DNA of 64,000 nt from Pterobdella sp. o SKG-2022 (lineage: Eukaryota > Annelida > Clitellata > Hirudinida > Piscicolidae): assembly GCA_964035795.1 (NCBI GenBank), contig OZ038325.1, forward strand, positions 8,020,796-8,084,795, read 5' to 3'. The first letter of the stretch is position 1. Every line of letters starts with the position of its first letter. The notes under the pieces are model-generated. The model did not search any database, was not told the DNA's origin, and was given only the letters and a program-made list of their open reading frames with translations. Below, piece after piece: positions 30,225 through 50,800 of the stretch. The translations under genes were made by a program, and so were the position numbers.

Positions 30225-30530
30225 AACAATTTAATTGTTTTGATTAAAGTTAATGGATTTAATGGAACCAGAGACTAAACTTTAATTCGCTAATTTTCTT
30301 CGTTTTTAAGGATACAAGGCAGCCTTTGTCATTTGCTTTTAGCCGAGATTAAAAAATATACCTTCTCATTAGAGTACATCCAAATTGTAATTAGATATTA
30401 CTGGAATTCTCTGAAAGTTTTAAATCCAGCGACGGTGTGGTAAAAGCTTTTGTAATTAAACAAACAATCTTAAGGGCCCTTCTTACACATTGTTGACAGC
30501 ATCAGCCTATCTTGTTCTGGTCCAGCATCT
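30225..30530. other. Candidate regulatory element, cluster of homeodomain-type cores
   Basis: Dense TAAT/ATTA cores (AAGTTAATGGATTTAATGG, CTTTAATTCGCTAATTTT, TTGTAATTAGATATTAC) beside CCTTTGTCATTTGC, a SOX-type core. No gene visible. Confidence 0.25.
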
Positions 30531-32064
30531 CTGCTAAAATTTTTCCAATGTTTTTGTTATAAAATATTCTTCAGAGGTTATTTTGTATGCTTTTCGAGGA
30601 AGCATCACAAAGTATGCAATTTCTATGTTTTGAAATTTTTTCCAGTTTGTAATAAATCATTGGTATATTTTGTTTATCCCCTTTCATTGAGTCATCCTTT
30701 ACAGTTTTTAAAACATTTCGCAGCCGTGCCTTTCCCACTCCAAAACAAATTTGTGTTTTTGCTTCACTTCGATGGTGTATTTTTGTGTATTATTCAGAAA
30801 ACTTTGTGTAGTTATTTTTGACGTTATTTTCACAAATATATATCAAACTAACATCCTTATAAAACTCAAAAACATGTTGAACTTTTTTGTTTCCAAACAA
30901 AATTTTTTCACTTTTTAAACTCTAAATTTAAGAAAAAATTGAAAATTTAATCTAAAACTTTCAAATTAAGCGCAGCGAAATAAAAAAAATTGAATTGTGT
31001 ACGCTTTTGTATACGAGGAAAACTCAACGTTCAATCGCGCTTCGGAACAACTCACATGCACACACCTAACAACAACCGCAAAAACATATAAGCAAGTAAA
31101 ACATTATAGAAATTAATACATAGATGATCAGATCTTATAAAAAAATATCTTTCAGATAAATTTTAAATACTTACTTGTATTACAAGGCTTTTTATACTTA
31201 ATCCATGTTAATGGTTATAAAATGCGGCATAGAAACTAGAAGTTATTTTGTAAATACAAAACAACTGCTGAAGTTAATCTTCATTGATAAAAAGAATTAA
31301 TAAATGTTAACCCTGTAGCTTTGGAAATTTCTCAACATTCCCATGTCCAAACTATTTTTACTCTTAAAATGTTGAATATAGCTTGAATTTCGAATCAGCC
31401 TTCAAACTCCCGAATGAGTTTTGTAAACTTATATTCATGAGAATACATTGTTTACATAAATCATGTGAACTTGTGTTTGTTTTACGTTCAATTTAAAGTT
31501 ATGACTTACCATTTATTTAACAAACATATGGTCCCCACTTGTTTGCTGACTAGCTTTCCAACGTGTGAGGTTGTGTCGATTCATCTCTTGGAATTTCCAC
31601 AAACATTTCACCCAGGTTGAAAAAAAAACTGAATTTTTCCATGTATTTTTAAATAGGAGTTTCTACTTGAATTTTTAACGAACCCCATAATGATTTTACG
31701 TCAGAGTTGATTTATGCCGTGTGTTTCAGGTTTTTCTACTCTGCATTTACAAGTCCAGATTAAAATTCTTATATAGTTTTCTGAGAGTATATATGCCAAA
31801 CCAATTATCACAAAGCTGGAAGTTCAATTTCATACATATGGAAAAAATAGTATAACTTTGGAACCAAAAATTCCTTATTGAATCTACTTATACAACTTCT
31901 CATAAGATTCCATGCCAAATTCGCAAAATACTATTTGCGTTTTTTTTTTCATTTACACATCCTTACACTTTGAAATTATGCATTCTTGCATTTTTAACCA
32001 ACCTCTGAACACATACTGATCAATCTGTCTAAGGTTTATCAGTTTAACCATCTATTCTTCATTA

Positions 32065-32400
32065 ATTTTCTTGTCTTTTTCTTCTTCACTCATCCACTCA
32101 TCAATTTCTCTTATCTTACACCCATTTTCCCATTTATCCACTTTTCTTTTTCTCAGTTTCTCTAGCGATTCATGTTTTTCATCCATCTACCCATCCACTT
32201 TTTTTTCTATCTATCCACCCATCCAACCATTTTTCATTCTACTTCTTTATCCATCAATTTTTTTTCTAACCAACAACCCATCTCTTTTGTCCATTATCCA
32301 CCCATACAACCATTCACCTTTTTCTGTTTCTTCCACTCATCCTCTCACCTACCTATTCGTTCACCCACCCACCCATTCATCTCTTGTCCACCGAGTCATA
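32065..32400 (-). repeat. Pyrimidine-rich CATC/CCAT tract (minus-strand GGAT family)
   Basis: CATCCA/CCCATC-rich degenerate tetranucleotide DNA. Both plus-strand open frames here are repeat-driven Ser/Pro/His/Phe translations. Confidence 0.8.
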
Positions 32401-34082
32401 TATCACAATTTATTCTCGGCAACCTTTCACATATCCAATTCGCCTTTAATTTTTCTTGCCAACCGAAACAATTTTTAAGCCCCGTATATAAAGTCTGAAG
32501 TCTTTTGCGAACGTTTTTGCGTTCGTTTGTAAATATTTCTCTTATTCTTTATACGTTTCAAACGCGTTTTGTTGAATTTTTTATGAGAACGTTATGAATG
32601 CTTTTAGTGGCAAATATTTGCTTTAGCGTCTTTTTTCATAGCGTTTCAATTTTGGCTTTGTTTGAAGAGGTGGAATTTTTTAGAAAATAACTGCGATTTT
32701 TAATACTGTTTATTTCAATGAAATAACACTGGTTCCAGATTTAACACTAGCTTTTGATACATTTTACAGGATTTTTAATGAAATACAAAATAAATTTTAA
32801 AACCTATAAAAGGTATATAATCAATAATTTTACCATGACGACCACATTTCTGCGAATTTGAAAATCAAAATGTAATAAAACTTATCCACACTGTGTATAT
32901 GCGATGCGAAAAGTTATACTTGAAGGAGTAGAAAATGCGGTTTAAAGAACATAAATGCACGTTTGATGTGAGTTGCTTGTTGATTGTCAGTTGTTGGTGA
33001 ACCTTTTTACAAACGCTATACAGCAAAAAAAGAAAAGAAAACAATGTTTTTTCTCAGTATTTGCTGGAAAAAATCTAAGAAAATAAATCTTTTCACAAAA
33101 ATCAATAAAAATCAACAGATGAAAATTTGAAATCAATTTTACCTTTAAGAACTGTTTCGATTTTACCCCAAGTCAAACAATTTCAAGGAAGACTACAGTG
33201 TATCGACTTGTGTTATTGTCTTGTATTTAGTGGTTGTTTGGAGAACATTGTTTCTTGTGCAATACCAATCTATTATCACCATTTTATAAAAAAGATTTCA
33301 AGAAAAAAAATTTTTATATAACCAATAAAAAATACCTATAACAATTGGCCAAAAAAAATTGAAAATTTCAGTATTTTCTATCAAAGATATGCTACAAGCA
33401 AATCAGTTTAAGATTATGAATTAAAAAAGTAAATATGATATATGCATTCAGTGAATTAAATATAATTCAATTTAAATACACGTACCAAGTACCAAATGAG
33501 GTTTCATTTTTAGTATTATTTTTGTCACTAAAATTACGACACAACACCACAACACCTAACACAATTTTCACGTCAAACTATATTTTTAAATTCCGCGAAG
33601 TTTGAACTTTTTGAAATAAAATTGTCGTAATACGCGATTTCACACAAAGGGTCGATTTGTTTATGCTAATATTCCCCACAGTTTTAGTCGATGAATTTTT
33701 AAAAAAATAAATTTCTTGAAAACCAAAATATGATGACTAGAATATAGAGTGAGAACAGCAAACGTCAGACATTTTTTAAAACGAAAATTTTTTGAAATGA
33801 AAACTGAAAACGTACAGTTTGGATCACACCTACAAGTGCGCTAGTGAATTCAGAAACACCACAAAGTTTAAAGCTCGCACAAAACTTGAAATTGTTTGCA
33901 CCAACAAACTAAAAAATTCGACAACATAAGTGGTGAACAAAAAAATGTTGAGTAGAATACCCTTAAGGAAAAACGTCTTAAAACCCTCAGACACAGCATT
34001 TTTTAGACTTTTAAATTCACCCAAACGTTCGTGCCTGGGTCAATAAAAATAAAAATAGTTTGGAATTGTAGTTTATTTTAAT
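32401..34082. other. AT-rich sequence downstream of the Hox gene, no gene seen
   Basis: No further exon recognised. The part above about 34083 may be Hox 3' UTR. Confidence 0.55.
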
Positions 34083-34088
34083 TTTATT
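34083..34088 (-). terminator. Candidate poly(A) signal AATAAA of the Hox gene
   Basis: AATAAA on the minus strand about 415 nt beyond the Hox stop codon, with another copy at 34072-34077. This is weak evidence in AT-rich DNA, but the distance would suit a 3' UTR. Confidence 0.3.
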
Positions 34089-34501
34089 ATAATTCATACT
34101 TGCTATATACACTAAGAAAGAATAAATCTTCGAAAACACCCGCTTACTCTTCTCTACTCAACCACACCAAACCAGCACCCATGAAATTTCAACATTTCAC
34201 CATTGATAAATGAATTTTTTATAATTATACGCCAACCCAAAAGAATTTCCAGAGAGAAAACAATGCAATAGAACACTGTTGAGAGTGAGTTAATCATTTT
34301 GTTTGAAACTGCTCTCTATTGATTATCCACCGCAGTCTGGTCGTTTATCACGGTGCTTTCATTGATTACCACTCTAAATTTAGTCTACTCGTTATTTTCG
34401 TTATTTATATATGCAGATTTATCACTTGTTAATTTTTAAGTCTAATTAATCTGAAATGAGCAGTCGTTTAATATATTTCAATTTCTCACGTTTCTACAAC
34501 T

Positions 34502-41063
<6,562 letters not shown>

Positions 41064-41067
<4 letters not shown>

Positions 41068-41102
41068 AGATCTGTTTCCATTTTTGTTAGAATTTCTCCC
41101 AT
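41064..41102 (-). promoter_or_regulatory. 12-codon upstream ORF overlapping the Hox start codon
   Basis: An ATG at 41102-41100 opens a 12-codon frame whose TGA (41066-41064) shares bases with the first main ATG (ATGATG). If this stretch is in the mRNA, ribosomes would have to scan past it or reinitiate. An acceptor-like AACAG just upstream of the main ATG could instead remove it by splicing. Confidence 0.45.
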
Positions 41103-44100
41103 ATTTATTTCAAAACTTTTTCATCATATATTCCGGAAAGTTTTTTCTGCATAAAAGTATTAAAAATACATTATAAAATATACAAACTATTTTGGTACTC
41201 ATAAAGATTGAATCGAAAATTTTCTCTTTTTTGAATCCTTCAAGCTAAAAAAATTACTTCATTACTATTTCATCAAGGTTTCCTCACTCCAGGTTGAAAC
41301 TCTTAAAATCTGGCCTAATATATCAGTCATCGAAAATCCCGCATCAATTCATCAAAATTCCCATATATTTTACCCATTTTTTGTTTATCTATATTCTAGT
41401 GTTTTCAACATCCTCACACCCAACCTTCCGCAGAATAAACAGTCAATACCAATTTTTTTCAAAGAACCTTTAATAACCTACACAATAGCATAAATAACGC
41501 AGAATCTACAAAGAAAGGGAATTTATACAAACAAAAAACAACACATATATGACATATATTTAAAATAACCAAACTAGCCATCAGAGAGATAAATTAATGA
41601 AAATGAATATAGTGAGATATGATGAATTATAAAACAGACAAAATGTGTACAACACAAAAAAATAAGGATCAATATCAATATGGAGCTAGAATACATGTAG
41701 CATAGATGTATTAGGTTAGAAAGTGTTTATAAGACGGAGAAATAAATCATGCCACGAGCTATGTAGATGTTATGGTGTGTGAGGGATGCATTGAAATTGA
41801 TACTGCCGTTAGGATTGATATGAAAAACCTTTTGGTTATGCCATGTTGATTATAAACTACAGGATTTCGAGTCTTGTAGTATATTTCTATTAGTTGTGTT
41901 TTTTGTGTATCACGCAGAAGATTTATCTTGAAGATTTTTTAAATTTTGAAAGTGTTTTTCTATTTGTAAGAACGAGGGATCACATAACGTTATGCAAAGG
42001 TCTTTTAATGGCTTTTTTTTGAACGATGGACAAGTTGGTTTTTGCAGTTTTAATCAGATGTGAGCTTGTAATAATCAAGTAGGATTTATTGGTTTCATGC
42101 GGAGTTTGGATTGTTTTGCATAGATAAATGGTTGGAAATTAGTTATATAGAAAGAAGTTTGAGATGTGGAAGATTCAATTTATTCTGTTTTCATCTCAAA
42201 AGAGTTTAGTTTTCAAAATATTCGTTTTGAATTTCAAATATTATTTATTTTATAACTCATTTAGAACCAATCTTATACTTTTTTCTGCATAAAATGCTTG
42301 CAATTATTGCTCGAAGCAAAAGGAATTATTTTTTCAGTGCCAGAGTCCATCTAAGGAAAATTCAACTCGACTAATTTGATAAGTTAATCAGCTCGAAAAA
42401 TTCTCGGTATTATAAAACGCTTTTTTTCCATAAAATTCTTTTATTTCCAATTGCTTCCTGGTAGCCCACTGGAGCTATATTAGAGACTAGCGCATAACTT
42501 GGAAAAATTCGTTGAAATATTCATCAAAGAACCGTTTCTTGGAAAAAATTTTTCGCAAAATTATTAAATATTTATGATAATTTTGGAAAAATATAATTTA
42601 TGAAATTCTAATATAAATTTCAGTTTGATAATAAAATTCACTTTTAGCTGAATGAAATAAATAAAAGCAAATTGAGGTATCAAACTGGTGTTAGAAATGA
42701 TATATTTGGCCGTAAAGATCTGAAGCAAAATTATAAAAATTAAAGAAGTAATTTATTCTATTCATAATTTTTAAATGTACTTTTGTTTGACACCATGCCG
42801 AATTCAGAGCTAAACTTTGTATGCGTCAAAAGATCTATAATATTTTAATGCGAACGTGAAGTTTAGACAAATTCGACGCCTTTTGTTCAGTTCATTAATG
42901 ACATTTCAAATTTTTAATAAAAGAATTAAATAAATTTCATTATTTAAACATTTTAAATTCAACAATTGAACAGGGTGTCGAGTTCTAAGAAATTAAAAAA
43001 AATATAGGCTTAGAAACAGAAAAGGAAATTATAAATGGTTTTAACCAAAAACAAGTTGAAAATATAATCTTATGTTTGTTAAAAAATAGTTACAATTAAC
43101 CATTAAAAACTAATTTGCACCGGAAAAATCTAATTCGTTGTTATAACGTACCAAAATCATATAACAAATCATGAAATCAAAAAATCAAAAATAGAAAAAA
43201 ACCAAAAAAAATCGAAAATACAAAGTTTGTAAAATTTAATGGCATATTAATCGTGGTAGAAGTTCAGTAACGATTTAAGGTTAATAAAACAACATTTAAG
43301 ACCAACCTACTGCGTTAACGGTCATTTTATGTCTCTTTTATGAGTTCCTTATTGCTTTTCTGCGACTGTTTTGAAAGAAGACAAATCAACTTGTGCTTTG
43401 AGCTATGTCTTGTTTAACTATAATCAACTTTTAGTTTTGATTCTTGAATTATCAACTGTTTTTTTGTTTTTCTTACTGTTATCATTTGTTTATCTATCAG
43501 AGTTTTTGATTAAATTTTTAAAACATTTTTTTCAGTTGCACGATTGACGTCATTAAACGAGTTCCACGTCATTGAACCAAGCATTTCAAGTTCTAGATTA
43601 TGGCAAAGTCATTAGTTTTGATGCCTGTTTTATTATCAACTTCCCAAGATTTTACCAACAATAACCTTAACAACGCAGTTTTATGTCCATTATAATACAC
43701 TGCGGCAATTAAAACCCAATCAAAGAAAGATAAAAGCGTCTAGGATGTTGACGAATACAAAATGGCGCTTTAATACCATAAAATTTTGAGTTCTATCCCC
43801 TAAATTCAAAATGGTTCAACTACCTAGCATACATAAACATCTCCTATGGTTTATACCAATTTTATGGCGTGCGGATAATATATGTTGGCTTGTATGTGAG
43901 ATTGTATGGAAGTGTATGTATGGACCTTCTATAAGATATACACAATCGTAAATCTATACATGACTTCATATAAGCTTTTCAAGTAATATAGTTACATACA
44001 CGTTTGGAGTTCTATGCCTTTTTATAGTGGCGGGGTAGTTCTAATATTTTTTTAGATTTTTGTTTTATTTTAGTTTTGAGGTTTAGTTTATTACTGCTCA

Positions 44101-47100
44101 TACGAATAAAGCTAACTGCAAGATATATCGAAAAGCACTTATCTGTAAACACGGCTTTAAAAATTCAATACAGGTTATGAGCTTGAAATAGTATTTCTCG
44201 AATATTTTGATCAGCATTATTCTTTATTACATGTATTATCAAACTAAATTTGTGATTATTCCATCTCACCAAAGGCCATTAATCTATTTTAAAATAAACA
44301 AAATAAATGCATTTTTTAATATAACGTGAAAAAAGCGGAAAAAGATGAGCTTAAAAAAGTAAAAAAAAATATTTTAAAGGCAAAATTAAAGTCGTGCTGG
44401 GTGCATACATTATTTTATTTTCGCTCAGTGGGATTCGGACTTCTGCCTTGGAATAACGGTTCTATAATCCTTTTTGTTGCTTAATTTCCACATATATCGA
44501 GAAAATTCGAAAACTCAACATTTTGATGATATTTTGAGTGTATTTTATCATATTTATGAATTTAATTATAAGTTTTCGGAGGAGGTTGGTATGACTTTTT
44601 GTGTACTATGTGAGATATAATTAGGTTGATATCTTATCGAATACAAATCTCCCATTAAGCCAAGCCACTCAGCTGAATTTGTGAATTATGTACTAATGCC
44701 ATCAAAAAGTTCAAAAACTTCTATAATATTCTCGTGAACTTCTGCAACTTTCTTCAAATTGAGTTTTATTATCTCGATGAATTTTTAATCATATTCTACA
44801 GAATACTAATGCGCCTTTTTTGATAGAATCTTTTAAACACAAAATATTTTGTTTTTTTCAAAGTTATTCAATATAATTTAATGATGAATTATTTTTTTTG
44901 TTATTGCGTTTATTATTGATGTTTTCTGTGCAATGTACGCGCACAAAATGACCAGGACTCATAAATCATTTGGAATTGCAGTATACAATATTTTTGGCGG
45001 TTGTTTGCCTGTATGCTTTTATCTCTTTGAGTGTCTGTCTCGTTCTTTTTGTATGTGCACTTAAGTTTTTCTTTATTAGTTTTTACATTTGTCTTTGAGT
45101 TTTTTTTTATCCACCTCATTTTTAAGCTAGTTTTTCTCCAAAATGTAGCCAAGATCTGTTGTTTAATTGAATTTTCTTATTACTTGGCTTCCAAAAGCAT
45201 GTTTTATATCAGCAATTATCATCACACAGTTCTTCATCATTGTTTTTCATCCATAACAAAACAATTTCAAGCTTTTAGTAGCCAAAATATTTCACAAAAA
45301 AACTCAAATCCAAAAAAAACTCTGACATTTTTTATTTCATGTTATTGCAGCGTAATATCATAACATTATGTCATCTGGAGCATTGAACGATAGCGTATGA
45401 TGAGTTTGAAATGAACATTATGACGTGTGGGTGTTTAATCTCTATTTTTCATCAGTATCTCTCTGCTTGGAGGGGTTGGATGTTCCATGTTTTCATTTTG
45501 AATGTCATTGAAGGTTTTACATGGAATTTAGATTTTGAAGTTTTGTTTTGTCTGTAAACGCTCAAATGTTATGTTTGAAAATTTAAAAGTTATTCAAATT
45601 TAATAATCACAAGTATTGTAATTTAATTATATTTATGTGCTTGAGTTTTTTTTTGCTGGATTTAAAAAAGTTAATTTAATAAAAGCCTGTTTTATTTTAT
45701 AAAAAAGGCTTAAAACTTATAAAGAAGAGTGATTAAAAAAATTAAAATTTTGAAATAAAAAATAAAAGTACGCTTGAAAAAGTTTGCTTTTTCTTTTCAA
45801 ATTGAAATGGTTTTAAAACAAGCCGAGTAGAAAAGCCTATTTACAAAGCGGTAGACTTTTAATTATTTTATTCGAAATCATCGTAAAAAATCAAAAGAAT
45901 TTGATAGCACGTACTTGCATTAATTCATTTTTTTATTTTTAAACAAGAGTTTCCATAGAATTCACTTAAATTTTGAACAAAACTTCTGAAAAAAACTCAA
46001 AAAAGCCAAGTTTTGTTCACAAAAGTATGCAATAAGGCCCGCAAACAGAGGATAAATGTGAATTCCTGGCATCGAAAATTCCAACATACTTCTTTTTTTC
46101 TCATAATCGGATTTTTATTCGAAAACTCGGGCAAAAACTTGTTTTTTGGAGCGAATCAACTTCGACGCTTCCTTTAATCTCCACTAAGTTAGTTAGCGTC
46201 ATTAAGTGAGACTGCTTCTGTTGTTTGATAAAATTTTTTTAAAGACGTGTCAGTTTTTGGTGGAATTTTTACCCTTTGAACACAGCTTAATTTTTCATAA
46301 CGTGTGTTTTTGTGTGTTGTAATGGAAATAAAGATACAACACAACCTTAGTGCTTTTTTAAGCGGCGAAAACTACATTTTTGACGATTTTAGTCTCTCCT
46401 TGAGCACTTTCATATTAGTTACCGTTTTTTTTTGAAAATACTTAAGACCAAGCGTTTTATCGTCGAAATGAAATTAACTCCTTTCAGGGATAATGAAAAC
46501 AGTTCTAAAAAGTTCAAATTTTTAAGTATTTTCACAACTTTCCATTTCATCATTTGATTGCTTTCGTTGATTTAAATCTTCTTCAGAATTATTTATAATA
46601 TCCTCAAATATCATCAAACTTATGTTTTTTTTTACAATTTTATGAATAAAAAGTTTTTTTATAAAAAAAATTACATTATTTCTAAAATTTGAAACTAAAT
46701 CGCAACCCTCAAAGTCAAAAATTCATCTAGCGACCATTTTAAAAACTTTTAAAGTTATATTTGATTCCCAAGATGGCAATTTTGTTCATTTTTGCGACGT
46801 TCAATAATCCTTTTTTAGTTAGTAAACAATTTAAATAAATTCAAACTCACAATGTTTTTTAATGAATATTTATCGAAATTAAAAAAAACTCCAAAAAAGT
46901 TGATCTTATCGTATAACTTTTAAAAACATATCTTTGAAGAGATTCGATTTTCATTGAATTTATCTCAAGTGTTTAGAACCTCGATAAAGCTTGATTTCAT
47001 CACGGTTTCTGACTTTGATAGAAAATAATTAGAATTGTACTTATTTATAAAGTTATCAGTTTGTTATTAATTGAAAAGAAGCAAACAAAATTTCTGCCAC

Positions 47101-47630
47101 AACAATTAAAATGATTATCTATTTTTAAAAACTGTGATAAGACTTTGCTACACAATCTATTGATTTTTAAATTTTGAATAATTTCAAGAACTTTTTACTT
47201 TGATAAAAGCATTTGTTCCTAGCAATATAACAATTTGAAACTTATTAGTTAATTATATTTATTATTTATTATATATAGTTGTTATTATTAATTAAATATA
47301 ATTATCATTATTATTATCTAAATATAATTATTAATATTATTCATATATAATTATAATTATTATTCAAATATAACTATAAATTTTAATTAAATATAGTTAT
47401 AAATTTTAATTAAATATAGGTATAACTATTGAAATCATTCATAAAATCGATTAGAAATTTGTCTAAAACCTTCTTAATCGTTCTAAGCTATAAAATAAAC
47501 CCAAAACTTATCAACCTTTAAGAAAGAATGAAAATATCTTATAAAGATACTCAATCGATCAGGCGATAAAGTGTTCTCAAGAAGTACAAAGTCTATTTGA
47601 AAATATATATAACAATTTCATCATCCCATA
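41103..47630. other. Shared upstream region between divergent Hox and SLC3 genes
   Basis: About 6.5 kb separates the two start codons, which point away from each other. No coding sequence recognised. A 23-bp unit (TATAAATTTTAATTAAATAT and three more bases) repeats twice at 47375-47420. Promoters must lie here, but no convincing core elements can be told apart from the AT background. Confidence 0.55.
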
Positions 47631-47684
47631 ATGAAACTTTCAAAAGCTCATGGTTTGAATGTTTCTCTTGGCGCTCAATCATGA
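47631..47684 (+). promoter_or_regulatory. 17-codon upstream ORF ending on the SLC3 start codon
   Basis: An ATG at 47631 opens a 17-codon frame whose TGA (47682-47684) overlaps the main ATG (47681) as ATGA. In the main frame there is no earlier ATG after the preceding stop, so 47681 is the best start. The relation matters only if this stretch is transcribed. Confidence 0.4.
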
Positions 47685-47818
47685 TTAACAACGGTTATAA
47701 CGGGCAAGAAGATGGGCATGTCACCCATTTCGGGACTGAAGTCAAGACCAAGTCATCAACTCCACCTTACACTGAGATCAACCTGGAGAATGTTGACCCA
47801 ACTGAGTTTGCGATTCCT
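47681..47818 (+). CDS. SLC3 heavy chain exon 1 (residues 1-46, cytosolic)
   Basis: Begins MINNGYNGQE and ends TEFAIP before donor GTAATG, in phase 0. It is hydrophilic with no special motif. The frame is open upstream to 47597, but only with a TTG, which I do not take as the start. Confidence 0.75.
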
Positions 47819-50800
47819 GTAATGGTTTTGAAATCTTTTTTGATTATATTATATTAAAAACCATTAAAATTTTTGTGAAATTAAATATTTAAATAAAGAA
47901 TTTAACGTTAAAAACTTGATTTTTCGATAAAAATATTTGAAAAAAAACCTGATACTCAATACATAAATCAAAAAAAACCTCTAAACTTCCATTTTCACAG
48001 ATGGCTCCAAAAGACGAGACAAAAGTGGAAAAGAACTGTCCATCAGTCAGCTCTTTATCGGAAACATACCCCAACATGACTAAAGAAGATGTTCTCAAGT
48101 TCTCCAGTACTCCATTCTGGAACACTCTTCGCTTGATCGCTTTGGTGGGTTTGGGAGCGTTTAAAGGTAAAAATTTTTGGTCTGCTGTCTTCTATTGTTC
48201 TATGCCATTTTGCTATAATGTGTTTTGATGTTCAACTATGGTTGAGAAGAATTTTTTAATTAATAAGACTAATTATTGAAAAATTTTTTAAGTTAAGAGC
48301 ATGAAAGCTATTGATATTCATTTTGAATATTTTGAAAGAATTTTATGTAAACCTTATGATTCATTTATCTTCTACCAAGTATAATTTTCAACCCATATTT
48401 AAATTCAAATCTTCCCCCAGATAATCTTCTGGTTGATTTGGTTAGCTTTCTTGGCCACTGTGGTTGTGCTGACCATTACAACGCCTAGGTAAGCATTATT
48501 ATTTCATGCCTCTATGGTTTCAAATATAAAAAGATAACGTTAAATCCAGCCCTACTTAAAAACAATTAGACTGTCTGTTATGATTGGGTTGTTATTTTTA
48601 GTAACTTTCAGAGACGTTAGAATATTTGAAGTGAAGATTGATAATAAATATAAGAAGCAATAACAAGCAAAGTAGATTTGTAATTATATTTAAAGAGAAT
48701 ATCAAAAATTGATATAAGTAAAAACAAGCCAAATGGACTAATCAGGTGTGGCGCACCCCCGGAAAGACAGTGGTACCACAGCAGTGTGTTCTATGATGTG
48801 TATGTCAGAAGTTTCTACGATTACAACAACGATACGATTGGAGATCTGCAAGGTGAGTGAAAATAGTTATAACTTTTGAGAGTTTTGTCTGTGTACATCG
48901 GTTTTGTGGAGAAGTAAGCGTTTCGTAATGCTTTGAAGTCACTTCTTTCTTTTTTTCTTTTAGTTGTGGTTTTTTCAAATCAATCACGTGTTTTTTGTTA
49001 GTTGTTATGTCTGCCTGTATAGTTCAAAAATGGAGCATTAGATTAATTACCTAAAGTTACAGGGTTTGATCCCGAGTGGGCCGACAATTAGGACATGTTT
49101 TCCAGTGTATTATCACTACATATAATTTATAGCAAGCACTTAGGTCTACAAGGAAAAGTTCTTTGTAAATACCACTTTACATCACATAAGTCGTTTTGTT
49201 GAAATAATGCTTCATTTGATAGGAGTCGAAAAAAAGTTGCCCTTGTTGAAGGAGTTGGGGGTTGATGCTATTGTGTTGAGTTCAATTTTAAAATCCAGAA
49301 GTACTACTTCTCCGTAAGTTTATTTTACATATTAAGAAAGTATAATAACATTTCTTTACGATCAATGAGACTCAGCTTCGAAATGAGTTTTGAGGAGCTG
49401 ATGATTCTGCTTAAAACCCACAGCTCAGCATCAGAATTAGCCTTTAAATACGACTATGGCTACGAGGTGGAGAACTATAAAGCGATTGATGCTAGCGTGG
49501 GAACTGAGAATGACTTTATTGATCTCATTGCTTCTGCTCACAAACATGGTGAGATTTAAAAAGATTTGACGATAAAACAATATATAAAAAATATTTATAT
49601 CAGGATTCTTCTTAAATAACTTTCAATTCATGAACAAATACGTCAGAAAAAATGAAAAATGACCTTTGAAACTACTAACATTCAACATCAAAATAATTTT
49701 CAATTGAAAAATTTTTACATACATTCAACAAACTGGAAGCTATCCATTAAAACCCCAAGACATGAAAGTGATTATAGAGTTCGTGCCTAACCACTCAAGC
49801 AAAGACCATCCTTGGTTTGATACCTTCAAAAACGCTGTCCCTTACAATCAAGGTTGGAACAGTTATGTCTCTGCAAGCAAGGAACCTAACAGTTGGGTGG
49901 GTAAAACTTAGTTGATCTTCTGTGCGGTTATGCTTATGTATAGCAGGTGTTTTTTGAACTATGTAACAGTTTTTTATAACAACTTAGGCAACATTGAAAA
50001 GAAGCTTGTTGATTTTATAACTAGAATGTTAACTATACTTTTGTTATACTTTCAACTAATTTATAATTCTTATACATGAAATAAAAAGTCAGTTATACAA
50101 CTAAGACCTCTATTTATTTCACAATACGTCATATAACGTCATAACCATCACAGAAAAATTTCTATGACGAAACAAAATCTGCTTGGGTGCAGACAGATCC
50201 TTCAGATCTTGACTCCAAATTCCACTACAACCAGTTTTTATCAACCCAAGTTGAGCTCAATCTGCGAAGTGAGGGTATCAGAGAAGAAATTGAAGTAGGT
50301 TTTACGTTTCTTAAAAAGTTTCGAGTTAATTAGAGATTTGAAACGAGAATAGATACCACTTGAAAAGTGAAATTAACTCTGAATGGATAAGTTTGTGAGC
50401 TTGAAATTCAGAATATTTTATTTTGAACTTCATTCTTAATATTATTGCTGAAATAATGCCAAATACAATAGAATGTATGATACAGAATGCTGTATCGCAT
50501 GGAATCTACATTTTAAGCTATACACATATTGACTATTTCACTGGGGCAATTTTCCACATGTACTTTTAATAACCTCAAAAAACCGTTCTATTACCTCTAA
50601 AACATTAAATTTGAACGTTCATTTTAACCTAAATTCTCAAACCAAACACGCAAGTTCCCTAAGATATTCTGTTGACAATATTCACTCCCAACCCACTCAA
50701 GGATGCTCTGAAGTATTGGCTGAACTTCGGCATTGACGGTTTTAAGATAAAGCATTCAGACTTCTTACTTGAAACCTCAGATTTGCGAGACAACCCCCAA

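Noticed and set aside
32071..32498. Two overlapping Ser/Pro/His/Phe-rich open frames
   Set aside because: They are translations of a degenerate CATC tetranucleotide tract.
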